Source: Colocasia esculenta | Lineage: Eukaryota; Streptophyta; Magnoliopsida; Alismatales; Araceae | DNA: 64,000 nucleotides | Direction of reading: 5' to 3' | Assembly: GCA_014218235.1 (NCBI GenBank) | Contig: CM024753.1 | Coordinates: 1,798,001 to 1,862,000, forward strand | Shown: positions 25,250 through 36,410 of the stretch, in pieces | How the letters are laid out: each line of letters starts with the position of its first letter | How positions within the stretch are numbered: position 1 is the stretch's first letter | Notes under the pieces: model-generated | Database searches by the model: none | What the model was told of the DNA's origin: nothing | Seen by the model: only the letters and a program-made list of their open reading frames with translations | Program-made: the position numbers and the translations under genes

Positions 25250-25402
25250 GAGAATAATTGAGTGCACTTGAGTTTTACACTTTGTACTTGTACTTCCCCC
25301 TTCTCATTAGTTCTGAGTGTATTGCGTCTTCTTTTTATTGACCAATAAAAAAGAAGAAGTACAAGTGTAAAGTGCAAAACTCAAGTACAATAAATTCTTC
25401 TC
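25250..25402. mobile_element. MULE-type MITE, 153 bp, with 9-bp TSD
   Basis: Long inverted arms: the left is GAGAATAATTGAGTGCACTT and the right is its near complement ending AAATTCTTCTC, with shared ACTTGAGTTTT and CACTT cores. The flanks are an exact 9-bp direct repeat, TTCCTCAAT, at 25241-25249 and 25403-25411. Nine-base duplications are the hallmark of Mutator-like transposition. A second copy lies at 38037-38187. Confidence 0.82.
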
Positions 25403-26510
25403 TTCCTCAATATACTTGTGACATCCTCTACTTGATATGATGTTTTGTCTGATTTGCATGTGTCTCGCTCTTCATTATTGTTCTTCCTACTTATCTCTCC
25501 TAAATCTTGATCTTTCACATGCTCATATAGACCTTCACTGAAATCTTAACATTTAGATCACTTGAATTCTTCTTGAAACTCATGGTGCCGGAGGTCATGC
25601 ATGCTTATGAGAATCATTTTCCGACAATTTTGGCCTGTTTTTTCACCCGCCCCTTCTCCACTCCTAACTTCCCCTTCTACCACCAGAGATTCAAAACCTA
25701 GAGGATGCGATGACAAGCTACTAGAAGAACTATGAGCTCTACTGCTATATATATGCTGAAAGGAACTTGCACCTCTAGAAGAACCATAGGCTCTACGCGA
25801 TGCCGGAGGCCATGAAAATATTTTGATAAATGCAAATACCCATATATAATTTATATATATGTAATTATAGCTAGTCCCACCTTACTGAAGAACATCTGAA
25901 ATAGTAAGTGACAGTGAGATGGATCATATGAATCTTTTACCTAATTGTCTAGGTGGGACGTCAGTGCCTAATAAACTGACAGATTCCTAGCTATAGAGAC
26001 ATTAATACAACCTACCGCTACACTAATTTACTGTTGTTTTATTAATTTCATGTAGTCATGTGGTTTGCCGTTTGCAATATGGTCTCCAGAAGAGACAATT
26101 ACTTTGGCATCTATCTGTGATATGGATATATTGTAAGCCTGCATCACCTACTCAAAACACAGCGGCTTTGTACACATGCACGTGAGTTATTGTTGGCCAT
26201 CGTGCACTGATGTATAGTGATTAATGGAACACCTCATAAGTTTAACTTTTACCATCAGAAAATTGGAATTCTGCAGTGATGAAGCAAGATGCCAGGTGGT
26301 AAACCACTACCTCTCTCGCTTGTCCAAAAAAACACTACCTCTCTTCTTTAAAAGATGCTGGAGTGAGTAGTGTTCCTACTTAGGGTTACTGTTGATGGCA
26401 AGCCCTCGAATGACTTGCATCTCTGCATCTTACTATCGGACTCTTCACTCTCGCCTATGATCGATATATGAATGGATACGAGCACATATATGTCCATATG
26501 TGTATGTATA

Positions 26511-26715
26511 AGTGGATTCAAAAAATTTATTTAGTGGTGACACTCTAAAAATTAAGATGTACTCGTAGACTTTTTTTGTAATCCATTGGGGTTACTTCTT
26601 TTTAAAAAAATATCAACTAAAGTTAACTTAATAGAAAATTTAAAAATATTTAATAAAACTTTAAAAATTCAATAGAGTCACGTGATTCACTGGAGATAAC
26701 CTAAATCCGCCACTG
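26511..26715. mobile_element. hAT-like MITE, about 205 bp
   Basis: The right end AATCCGCCACTG and the left end AGTGGATTC form imperfect inverted termini. The sub-terminal TTTAGTGGTGACACTC mirrors GAGTCACGTGATTCACTGG. The flanks TATGTATA and TATGCATG agree at six of eight positions, compatible with an eroded 8-bp duplication. It shares its terminal design with 58127-58313. Confidence 0.5.
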
Positions 26716-26975
26716 TATGCATGCACTAATATTAATGTACAAATCCTTGCATGCATGTGAGCATGCACACATTGTGTTTGTTTACTTTTGCTGCGCACAT
26801 GTAAGCATGCAAGATCATTTAGCTCCCCTTCTTGGATTATCTATGATATCTTACTGATCAGGTTTAATTCTAATAACATAAACTTGAGTTCAATTCACTC
26901 ACATCTCAGTTCTGCATTATTCTGCTAACTAGTAATATTGTTCCTCTACATTCACCCAATGTACTTTTCTTTTAG

Positions 26976-27125
26976 GTAGGTAAGTTGGTAGGTAGAGGGA
27001 AATTGTGAGGGGAGGGCATGTGTTCGATCCCACTCCCTCCCGTCGCGATCCTCCCCTCTTTCTGGCAGGGAAAGAGATCGCTGCACTATGCGCAGCTCTC
27101 TTCACGCAAGGTACATATTTTCTTC
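26976..27125 (+). mobile_element. Possible tRNA-derived SINE remnant
   Basis: AAGTTGGTAGGTAGAGG resembles a tRNA A box, and GTGTTCGATCCC, about 35 nt downstream, resembles a B box. This is the internal RNA polymerase III promoter spacing of tRNA-headed SINEs. The stretch ends in a TTCTTCTTCTTCTT-type tail. It does not fold as a complete tRNA from what I can see. Confidence 0.35.
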
Positions 27126-27216
27126 TTCTTCTTGATCATCAAAGATGTTGAATTGAACTAACTACACCCTTTGTATGTTCAAATTAAAACCTGATCAATA
27201 TTTTCCTACTTAAGGG

Positions 27217-28545
27217 TTGTTGGGTTGTGATAGGACATTTGTCTTAGAGAGTTTTTTCTATGCGGACTTGGTAAATGTTGTTTATCACTGTGGTATCTTG
27301 TTTGGTGCCCCTTTTGGTACTCTTAGTCTTAGTAACATTTGGATCATAGATTCAAGTGCTACTAATTATATGATAAGTCAATCAAAAATTTTTACTTCAT
27401 CTACTCCTTTCTCAAGTAGAAACAGAGTTTGTCTTGTTAATGACTACTTTACCCCTATCACTGGTAAAGAAGTTTGTGTTGTTAGTTGTTCTTCTACCCT
27501 AAATCTACCCTCTATCTTACGTGTTCCTAGCTGTCCATCCAATCTTTTGTCAATTAGTTCCTTAACTAAAGATTTGGATTGTAAAGTAATTAATTTTGCT
27601 TCCTTCTCATTGTATTTTTCAAAGTCTTTCAACAAAGAAGATGATTGGAATTGGTAGGATGCACAACGGTCTCTACTTCTTGGAGGCAAGGGAAAGTTTT
27701 GGACAGTCACAGGGGATTGGTTATGCTACTTCTTATTCTTCTTTTAATGCTGTAATCGCAGCACTATAGACTAGGTAGATCTCTTATCTTAAATTTCCTA
27801 TTCTAGCGAGACTCTTTTCCATTCTTTATGCTACATGTATTAATAAAGAGGCCTTAGTGTGTGATGTATGTGATTTTGCTAAGCAAACTAAAGGTATTTA
27901 TCATTATTCTAGTAATAAAAGTTCGGCGTCTTTTGACAATGTTCACTCCTATGTATGAGGTCCTTGTAATGTTGTCTTTATCTAGTCATAGGTGGTTTGT
28001 AACTTTTATTGATTGTTATAGCAGAGCCACCTAGGTGTATCTCTTAAGAACCAAATTATTAGAATTTTTTTCAGTCATTCTTGAGTTTCATAAGTTTGTA
28101 GAAAGGTAATTTAGTGCTCAGATCCAAGCCCTTCGTACAGATAATGGTATTGAATACACACATGAAAAGTTTTGGGAGTATATGAAGAATTGCGGTATTG
28201 TCTAATGGACGATGTGTGTTGACATGTACTCTTAGCCAGAATGGTGTTGCCGAGGGAAAAGAACAAATAGGTGTCTTCTGGAGGTCAATAGATCACTTTT
28301 ATTTACCATGTGCCCAAGTTTCTATGAGGAGTAATTTTGGCTGCAGCATACTTGATGAATAGAATGCGACTCTAAGAACCTTAGGATTCAAGACTCCTAT
28401 TGAATGCCTAAATTAAGGGAGAGAGTACTAATTATACTGTACCTCGCCAAGTGTTTAGTTGTATGTGCTTGCATTAGATATTTTGTTGCTCAGAAGGGGT
28501 ACAAGTGTTACTTAATTTCTATCAGAAAAGTGAGTGCTGGTGAAT
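27217..28545 (+). mobile_element. Ty1/copia internal fragment (protease to integrase), broken
   Basis: The frame from 27217 to 27657 carries IWIIDSSATNYMISQSK, a copia protease motif in which the usual DSGA is DSSA. It continues through LPSILRVPSCPSNLLSISSL, the stretch that precedes the integrase zinc finger. Downstream, across stops and frame changes, come CDFAKQTKG (about 27865), SRWFVTFIDCYSRATWVYLL (about 27990), LRTDNGIEYTHEKFW (about 28133) and, near 28490, AQKGYKCYLISIRK, which marks the end of the integrase region. No RT or LTRs are visible. It is a different lineage from the 15954-21090 element. Confidence 0.75.
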
Positions 28546-28559
28546 ATAGATGTCACATT

Positions 28560-31500
28560 GGGGGGGGAGGAGGCGTATTATGGAACGGCACCAGCCACTG
28601 GACAGGACGAGAGGCAATAGCATCAACAGATGTCAACTTTGGATGAGTTGCTTTTGGTGCCTAATTAACCCTCCCATTAACGGAGGCACTAATCACAATG
28701 GAGGGATAAGGGCTACTGGAGACGGTATGCGGGAGATAGGGGGAGATAAGATATGATGTAGATCAAGAAGAGTCTAGCTACAGAGGAAACAGTACTTCTC
28801 TTTTGCCATTTAAATCCAGCCCTTCAAAAAGACTGAGCAGCTGGGAGAATCCTTTTAAGAGAGAGAGAGAGGAAAAGAAAAAAGAGGAGGCCTACCTCAA
28901 AGATTTCCGTTTAGAAAAGAGTGGAGTAGGAAAGGGGATGTGACTTCCGCCAATTGCCGCTGGCCATGTTAAATTTCCACAATCATGTCAGTCCACCATA
29001 TGTTGGCGTGAGTACCATCGAACTGTTTAATGCCCACGCGCCTGCCTTCTACTTCCTGTTTACCCACATCACACTTTACACTACTGTACCCTTGCATGTT
29101 TCGCCTTCATGGCAGTACTACTCCAGAAGCACTAGCTAGTCCAATATCGATCGATGGGGATATTCGAATCTCCTCATAGCTTCTTCTCTCCCACGGGACC
29201 CAGCGTATAACGTTAATTTGTGCCGAGTCCTCTTCTTGATTCAAAGCGTTATGAATGTGGCTTTGTTACCCCACAAAGGAATTAAAAGTAGAAACACGTT
29301 GTCCACCTGCGGCCACACACACAAGACACAGAAGAGTCCTGGCATGGGGTTTATGCTCTTGTTGAGCTGCCGGACTCGGATGTGATAAGTGGGTCTGGTC
29401 ACGGAAAGATGCAACGAGGGATCGTCTTCTTCTCACCTCGCAATGCTCGCATGCAGTTGTTAGGAGTAGATGTCCGCCGACTGGCTATATATATATATAT
29501 ATATATGAAGAACACAGACTAGGCAAGCTTTTCTCTGGTGCAATTACTAAGGGTAAGTATATATGTTATGGCTCATGTATGTGGCTCTAGCAGCTTGTTA
29601 AACTGTTGCATGACGTTATAAGAGTGCTCTAGACTAGGATTCAATGTTCTATATGGAAGGTCATGGGTAAGGCTCAGTATAGAGCTGCACGATGCTGTTG
29701 TCAAATTGCAATTATACCATGTAGAAATGGCAGATTCCACATTGGCCTGCAACTGCAATCACATAAGATATAGATAGAAAGTGACAACTAGATACATAGA
29801 TCGAGTGGAGGAGTAGAGATATTCAGATAGAGAGCACGTCTGCCTGTCTGTATGTGTCTGTGCATGTCTGTACTGCGCGCGCAAGCGTGTGCGAGAGAGA
29901 GAGAGTGTGTGTGTGTGTGTGACACTGTGAGGCAAGTGGTAATTGCCTTTTGATTATGCGCTTGGCATGAACAAACAGTGGATGCCATGCATGCATGAAC
30001 CCCTGCAGTGAGATCAATTAGTCCTCTCTCAAAAGCTTGCATTTGCATCGGAAAATGTGGCTGATGCCACTTTATGTATATGGTTAAGAGTAATATTTGG
30101 TGCACATCACGGCGCAAATCAGACAGTCATTGGCTGCTTGTCACCTCACCTTGATAGGGCCAGCCAATCAAGGTGTGGTTTGAGTGCACAACTTTCTAAA
30201 AGATGTGTACCAAGTATTGCTATATGGTTAATTAGGTGAACATCACATAACCTGACCACATAAAATATGTCCCCTTCCAGCTATTAATCTCATATGCTAT
30301 ACTCTACTTTAGGTATATACTCATAGTGCACAACCCACTACGCGAGACACCATCATAGAAACTGTTCTAGCCCAGTTCAGCACTACTACTCACGCAGCCA
30401 CCTTTAAGATTCGCTTACCAAATCGGCATGGCAAAATTTCTTGTCGACGAACGAGGCCCCCCCCCCCCCCCCCTGTTGCATGCCTACCGGCTACCACTTT
30501 CTAAGTGGAGGAAAGACTGCTCTTTCATGGGCGCAGCAGAAGTGTTCAAATGGAAAAGCAAGGGCACAGAAGGGAAGGAGGGTTCTGAACTTCTGAAAGA
30601 CGCAGGGGGGAAACAAGATATACGCAGGCTTTGATCTTATTCATATAGATAGAGCAGAGCTTTCACCTTGCTATAGATATATACATGCATTCTTTTGTTG
30701 GTTCACATCTTGGAGGTGATGTGTAAAGGACATCTTAGAGATGCATCTAGGAAAAGTATAAACAAAACACCCTTTTCAAAAAAAAAAAAAATTTGCAGAC
30801 GTATAATAAGGGGTTTATTAATCATGATGTTATGGGGTGCTATACCAGGTAGCATGAGATTTTAAGGAACTCTACATACAGATCGAAATGTCTGCAGTGG
30901 AGAGGCTAATCCATATATAAATATATATGAAAGACTACACAGTTAAAACGACAAATCTCTAATAATGTTCGCCTGCCTGCGGGTCAGCGCGCAATGTGGT
31001 GGTAGAAGAAGTATCAAGTAGCTTCTCTCAAACACATCCCATCCGAGTACATTAAACGCCAGTCAGCAGTCATGGATGGAGAAAGTTGAGGCAAAAGATT
31101 GGAGCTTGTGTCTTCTGCCCCCCACAATAGCTTGTGGGTTAGAATTAAAGGGGAGTCTACACCTAGAAACAGTATCATGTGTACTTGGAAGAATAACAAC
31201 ACGTCTGCTTGCCCTTGTCGTCTGCAAGAAGCTGTGCTGATCGATGCGGCTGGCGATTCTTTTCATAGCTAAGTTTACTCGTCAGAAGTGATGTGTTGGG
31301 AGCTCATGAGACCCACCAGTGCGAGGAATCTTGATGTTCCCAGTGTGAAAGGAACCCCTGCTATTGGGCAGAATCCTACCACTTTCAGGTACACGTACGC
31401 TATATTTTTATGTACACATCTCCATAAAGTATGTGCTCCATGCATGTGTCCATCTTTCGCCATAATTCCTAGCTATGATCCGTTGTGCTAGACGCTTGAA

Positions 31501-31619
31501 CTGACGAATAATTGCACATGCATGTGTGCATATATGCTATACGTGCGTACGTGTGTGTGTTCGCACGCGTGCGGCGGCACATCCGTGCATGTGATGCCTT
31601 TGCTTGCTATATATATATA
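28560..31619. other. Intergenic, no gene recognised
   Basis: Contains a poly(G) run after the copia fragment (28561-28568), AT and GT microsatellites (29484-29506, 29905-29920) and a poly(C) run (about 30459-30473). Short frames around 28954-29139 and 30428-30634 have no family features. Confidence 0.4.
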
Positions 31620-31646
31620 CTAGTTAAAAAAACGCGCTACGCGCGT
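31620..31646 (-). repeat. Helitron 3' terminus: hairpin plus CTAG
   Basis: A palindrome with 6-bp arms at 31632-31637 and 31641-31646, then an 8-nt T-rich spacer, then CTAG. It acts as the rolling-circle terminator in known Helitrons. Confidence 0.85.
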
Positions 31647-32363
31647 GTAATATATTTGTAAATATAATATTAAAATTATATATTATAAATATTAAAATAT
31701 ATTATTATATAGTTGAAAATTTTAAAATTAAAATAAAATAAAATATTTTAAAAATATATTTAATATCTTTGACAATTTATATATATTATTATATTTATTG
31801 ATATTTTATTATCTCTTCAAATTTTATAAAACTAAATATTTTTAATCATTGAACTTGATATCTTACAAATAAAGATCTAAATAAAGACTGTTACTTGCAC
31901 CCCATTAAGATCACCTGGTGCTGATCTGCCCTGCGCCGTCGCAAAGTATGAAAAGCTCTCAGCCATCTGCCATTCTCAGCGGTAGGAGATTTAGGAACTG
32001 AAGCATGCTCTTGCTGCTGCGACCCGTCACGTCATGAGAAAGATAGCCTGAGAGACCAGAGATCCTCTGGAAGTTGGCAATCTTTCACTCCTGTAATTTC
32101 TTGCTTCTCTCATGAGACATCATTTACCATTGACGATGATTGTGTTCCATGTTTTACTCTTCTCGACTTTGTCTTATCCTCCTTTTATTTCCAACACAAA
32201 AGAAAATGGGAAAAAAGAAGAAACAAGATGCTATTTTTTGGTGACCTGATGTAGTTGTTTTTCATGATGTCCCAACAAAGGGAGAAGATTGAAAGATCTA
32301 TCTAGGAGCTCCAGAAAATAATGCTTAAACATACCTCTCAATCACCTAGCTAGTCCAGATTCC

Positions 32364-32639
32364 ATGCTATGGCAGGCCTTTGTTGAGGAGCTGAAATCAC
32401 AGCCTGCGGGAAGAGCCAGCCATCCTAAATCAGTCCGCACTGTCAATGGCCATCTGAGCAGTATGCAGCTAAATACAAACCCAGCAAATAATTCCTGGGG
32501 CTTTGAACAGGATAGCTTTGTAGCTTTCCCAACGAATCCCCAGATATCGAGGACTATAGATCAAGGGAGCATTTCTCAACATGTTAGCAGCGAGGTAAAG
32601 GTAGAGAGGAACCAACCTGTTGGGTGGGCTGGTTTCTAA
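32364..32639 (+). pseudogene. Unidentified gene fragment inside the Helitron
   Basis: A 91-residue open frame of polar, Gln/Asn/Ser-rich sequence including NNSWGFEQDSFVAFPTN. The composition looks like a disordered region of a real plant protein rather than random translation. An AG lies just upstream (about 32360), so it may be a captured 3' exon. It runs opposite to the Helitron and to its other captured fragments. I do not recognise the parent gene. Confidence 0.3.
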
Positions 32640-33594
32640 AGTATGATTCATATCTGTGAGTTCAATTTTTTTCTTTTCTGTGTTTCATGTATCAAGATAA
32701 GGAAAAACAAAAAGGTGTTTACGATGAATATATTGTGGGTTCTTGGCTTGGTGAAAAATAAACAAGAAGAAAAGGCCATTGGATTATCTTATTTTGCAAT
32801 ATTTTTGGGCGATGGGTGGTTGCCTGGCTGGTAAGTGTGATCTCCCTCTAAATTTGGTTTGACATGAAACACTAAAAACCCACTGAAAGTAAGAGAACTT
32901 TGTTTTGGATTGTTGTAAAATACTGAAATATCTTGATCTTTCTTTCTGTATGGATCAACGTAAGATATTATCATTTAAGACTGTGAATCAGAATTACCGA
33001 TCTTATTTCTACTGTTTCTTCAAATAGATTATTACAAGATCCAAGGATTTTAGTGCTTTACATTAATTCGGAGAAACAACTGAAATTCAGTTATTTTTAA
33101 TCTCATTATATTTTCAATTAAAAATGGCATAAGAAAATACTTGGGAGGAATTGATCACATACACTTCGCATGTCTTGACAGAATTGATGGCATTCTTACT
33201 TGGCATGTAAATTTCATTTCTAAAACTATTCTGTTTCAAGAGACTTTTAACTGTTGATGCATAACATTGCATTCAACTCAAAATGTGACAAATTATTTTG
33301 CTTAGAAACTGTAGGTTTGTTCCATCAAGTATTAATAATGCTTTTGAAGCAAAAGTAATCTTGATGTTCTTCAACAACTTTTCTTTATTTTATCCACCTA
33401 AGACTATAAGACAACATTTGATTCACTTTTGAACAGATCAAACCCAGTCATGTACCATCTCATTCCAGAGAATAAGCTTGGTGGCTAGCTTAAACTTGTT
33501 CCTTGTGGTTAGAAGAAAGGTTGTAGACATGATAATAAGTGCTGGCATCAAAAGAATAAGCAGATTAATTACATTCCATACTCTAAGTTGATGC

Positions 33595-33595
<1 letters not shown>

Positions 33596-33630
<35 letters not shown>
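33596..33630. repeat. (AT)n microsatellite inside the Helitron
   Basis: A perfect AT run just downstream of the last recognisable MATE exon, in the intron that follows it. Confidence 0.9.
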
Positions 33631-33635
<5 letters not shown>

Positions 33636-33641
33636 GCTTAC

Positions 33642-34773
33642 CATATTGAGAGTGCATCTACAGAGACCTCAGCGTATTTGAGATACTCGGCAAAGAGTAT
33701 TAAAATCATAAAACACCAGATCTCCAAGCTGCAAGGGAAGAAGACAAAATATCGAATTGGATACGACGAGGAAGAACTACCAAGATCATATAGCAGCCCG
33801 AGAGAGGACGAAGAAACCCAGAGATGGTGGAAGGCTCCCCAGGTGAAGCCCGTCCAGGCGCGGCCGCACGCCCCGCTGAGGATGTAACCCAGCTGGGCCA
33901 GCACGATCACCCACCACGACGCGTTCAGCACCCCCGCCGCGGCCGGCAGCCCCACCCAGCTTGATCACCAGCGCCCAGCTGAGCACTCGCAGCGCCCCCG
34001 CCGCCACCCCCGCCATCACCACCAGTCGTCTCTACGCCTGCGGGAACTTGGCGATGGGGAAGTTGACGGCGTACGTGAACAGCTGCGGCAGCATCCACAG
34101 AGCGAACCGCCCCGCGGCTCGCAATATCTCCGGCGTCTGCCCGATCAGCTGCAGCAGCGGCGCCGCGAACATGTAGAATGGCGCGAGCAGTAGGGCTACG
34201 GCCAGCACGACGACCCAGGAGCACTGCATGTAGACGCCCAGCATGTCCAGCTGCCCCGCTTCATACGCCTGCCCGCACATCGTCTCCAGAGCGCTCCCCA
34301 TCCCCAGCTGCATCCACAGCACAAACCCGTAAAAACCCTAGTTTGCTGTAACATACGTCATGGGCAACTTGTATGGATTACGGTGTATACGTATATACCA
34401 TGACGCCGAAGGAGAAGCCGGTGATGACGGAGTTCTCAACGGAGACGGCGGCGAGCTCGAGCGTGCCCACATGGCCAGCGACCATCTGGGTGACGGCGCC
34501 GAGGGAGTACTGGTAGACGGAGGTGAAGATGGCGGGGCCGGTGAGGTACCACAGCTTCCTGAACTCGGCGGCGAACTCCCTCCAGAAGTCCCCCACCCCG
34601 CCGATGGGCTCGATGTCTCCTTCCTCTCTGGTGAACACAGCGCCGGCCGGGGCCTTCTTCCTCCCCACACAGCCATGATCACTCCCGGACACAAGCAGCG
34701 GCTCGGTCGCATCCTCCATGAGCGGTATACGTCGTCCGAGATCTTCCGCTCCCACCTGATCCCTCTCTTCCAA
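33642..34773 (-). pseudogene. Captured MATE (DETOXIFICATION) efflux transporter fragment
   Basis: Three exons: 34773-34399, 34307-33781 and 33728-33642, with GT-AG introns of 91 and 52 nt. Exon 1 has the MATE N-terminal half (EFRKLWYLTGPAIFTSVYQY, GAVTQMVAGHVGTLELAAVS, ENSVITGFSFGVM). Exon 2 has LGMGSALETMCGQAYEAGQ, membrane helices, and then GVLNASWWVIVLAQLGYILSG with CGRAWTGFTWGAF. Exon 3 ends DALSI at a donor. Intact MATE carriers have 12 helices and about 480-500 residues; only about the first two thirds is here. A TAG follows KFPQA (Gln to stop in family terms), and a frameshift after VIKLG moves the reading frame. It lies in the Helitron in the same orientation, so capture with introns is the simplest reading. 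Confidence 0.8.
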
Positions 34774-35158
34774 CCATCTACTTCACCCCCATCACAAGTC
34801 TTGATTGGCCAGATATACTGATTGGGGATTCAGATCGCTTTCTCCATTTCTGCCATTAGAAGCATTAATTAGCAGATATACTAAACAAGTATTCATACCA
34901 TCTACTGCACCATCTGTGTGTATATTTATCCAATGCACCTCCTTTGTAGTTTGTTCTGACAGTAGAATCTAAATCTCTAGAAATTCGAGGGAAGCCACCG
35001 CCTGCCTGGTCCAGATGTCTTCATGTTGGAAAGTGTTCTGCATGAACATATATATTTATCATCGATCACCTCTCTGCTCAGCAGGGTCGCTAGCTCGCTC
35101 CTGTTTAATCTAATAATCTGCAAGTGACAAGCCGGCAGGCAGCTCGTCCTCCTCTCAC

Positions 35159-35356
35159 CTTGAAGGAGACCCACCTCACCGTGAAGTTGTTGTTGTGCAC
35201 CGTGAAGGTGGCGCTGTCGCCGGTGGTGGTGGCGGCGGGGCGGACGACCACGTCGATCGTTGCCGGCATGGGCTCCCCGCTCGATCACCCATATGCTCCC
35301 TCCCTTCCCCTTCCAGGAATATGAATGGCTTGTCGGCGGGGATCTTCACCTTCTCG
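35159..35356 (-). pseudogene. Captured pectinesterase exon, frameshifted
   Basis: The exon is bounded by a TGCAG acceptor (35357) and an AAG|GTGAG donor (35158). It encodes EKVKIPADKPFIFLEGEG, the EKV-P--KP-I-L-GEG motif of plant pectin methylesterases. After frame changes come VIERGAHAGN and DSATFTVHNNNFTVRWVSFK, matching the following SATF-----NF----I-F block of the family. Two frameshifts separate these parts. Pectinesterases de-esterify cell-wall pectin, but the catalytic Asp and Arg blocks are not present in the window. It is a single-exon Helitron passenger. Confidence 0.72.
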
Positions 35357-35765
35357 CTGCAGCCCAGAAACCAATTAAGACGAAAACACAGGAAGAAGAA
35401 TCCACGTAGGGCAATCAAAGGCTAATGTAACGTTTCCTCCACCCTGACCAAAGGCTAAACGTAAAATAAGTAAATGTAAACCGGCCGGCAATGGCTAAAC
35501 GTTTCCTCCAGTACCGTGATAAATAAACCAAAGATTAAATGTGAGATCAGGATTCTACGTTTTTCTTCTGCTGTATAATTGTATGAATTAGTTTTGGCGT
35601 TATTATATGCATTTAAATTAATTAATTACCATTCAACTTGCATAACGCCATAACGGATGCAAAAAATTGTGCTTCAAATGAATATTAATGTGAACCGGGA
35701 TGGAGAACCGGGGCTTAAGATGGAGAACGGGCTAAATATGAACCGGACGAAAGCTTGAAAGTGTC

Positions 35766-35786
35766 ACTTCTAATATATAGTATAGA
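35766..35786 (-). repeat. Helitron 5' terminus
   Basis: TCTATACTATATATTAGAAG read on the minus strand. It is close to the TCTATACTA-type 5' ends of plant Helitrons and is preceded by A. Confidence 0.75.
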
Positions 35787-35850
35787 TATATATATATATA
35801 TATGTTGTTATTCAAAGCAATGGGCAACTTAACTTATTAGGAATGTCAAA

Positions 35851-36213
35851 GGTCTAAACTGAGATCTAAAATCTCTATGTTTAAGGAAGTCGTCTGTAGA
35901 TAATTAACCTAATGTGCGTGAGATTAAACCTCAACAAAAAAGAATTGGTGAAAATATTTTAGATTAAACTCAGATCTAAAATCTGTGTTGAATTGAGAAT
36001 ACTTTAAGAAAAGTCATCTGTAGATAATGAGAGGAAATATTCTCAGTAGTACTAAAGGTGAGGTGGGGTGGAGATGTGAGAGGAGTATTTTACAAAAAAA
36101 AAATCTCTCACAAATCCCCTCAATCAATGTATTGAAGGGATCTCATTTCGTAGATAATTAGCCTAATGTGCGTGAGAATAAACCTCAACAAAAGAGAATT
36201 GGTGAAAAGATGG
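35851..36213. repeat. Diverged direct repeats, about 60-130 bp
   Basis: GTAGATAATTAACCTAATGT and the following roughly 40 bases (35896-35957) recur at 36152-36213 with a few changes. GATCTAAAATCT and TCTGTAGATAAT pairs occur near 35861-35903 and 35969-36028. These are consistent with an expanded non-coding retroelement region. Confidence 0.6.
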
Positions 36214-36228
36214 AGAGATCATTCCCCA

Positions 36229-36410
36229 TGTAGAGGTATTTTTTAGTCCCACATTGAAAGATATATAGTGAGAACAAGTGTGTGCTTATCATTAAGAGTC
36301 TCATCTCTTCTCCTAAGAGGACCTTTTTAAAGGACAAAATCTCAAATATGGAGACAATATCTCTTGAGAGACACACTTAAATCATGTCTCTTCATTGACG
36401 CCGTCTGTGG
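36229..36410 (+). mobile_element. Short LTR plus primer-binding site, TRIM or gypsy remnant
   Basis: A possible 166-bp LTR starts TGTAGAGG (with AGTCCCACATTG soon after) and ends CTTCA at 36394. It is followed by TTGACGCCGTCTGTGGGA, close to the TTGGCGCCGTCTGTGGGAA start typical of plant Ty3-type interiors. No coding sequence follows. It could be a truncated element or part of the repeats just upstream. Confidence 0.45.

Larger units (their letters stand above)
31620..35786 (-). mobile_element. Non-autonomous Helitron with captured gene fragments
   Basis: On the minus strand the element starts TCTATACTATATATTAGAAG at 35786, after an A at 35787. It ends CTAG at 31623-31620, followed by T at 31619. 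This is the TC...CTRR structure and A|T target of Helitrons. A perfect 6-bp stem with a 3-nt loop (ACGCGC-GTA-GCGCGT in element sense, 31646-31632) sits 8 nt before the CTAG, the standard 3' hairpin. There are no terminal inverted repeats and no target duplication, as expected for rolling-circle insertion. The flanks on both sides are an AT microsatellite. No Rep/helicase ORF is present, so movement would need an autonomous partner. The 4167-bp body carries a pectinesterase exon, three MATE exons and other fragments. Confidence 0.85.
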
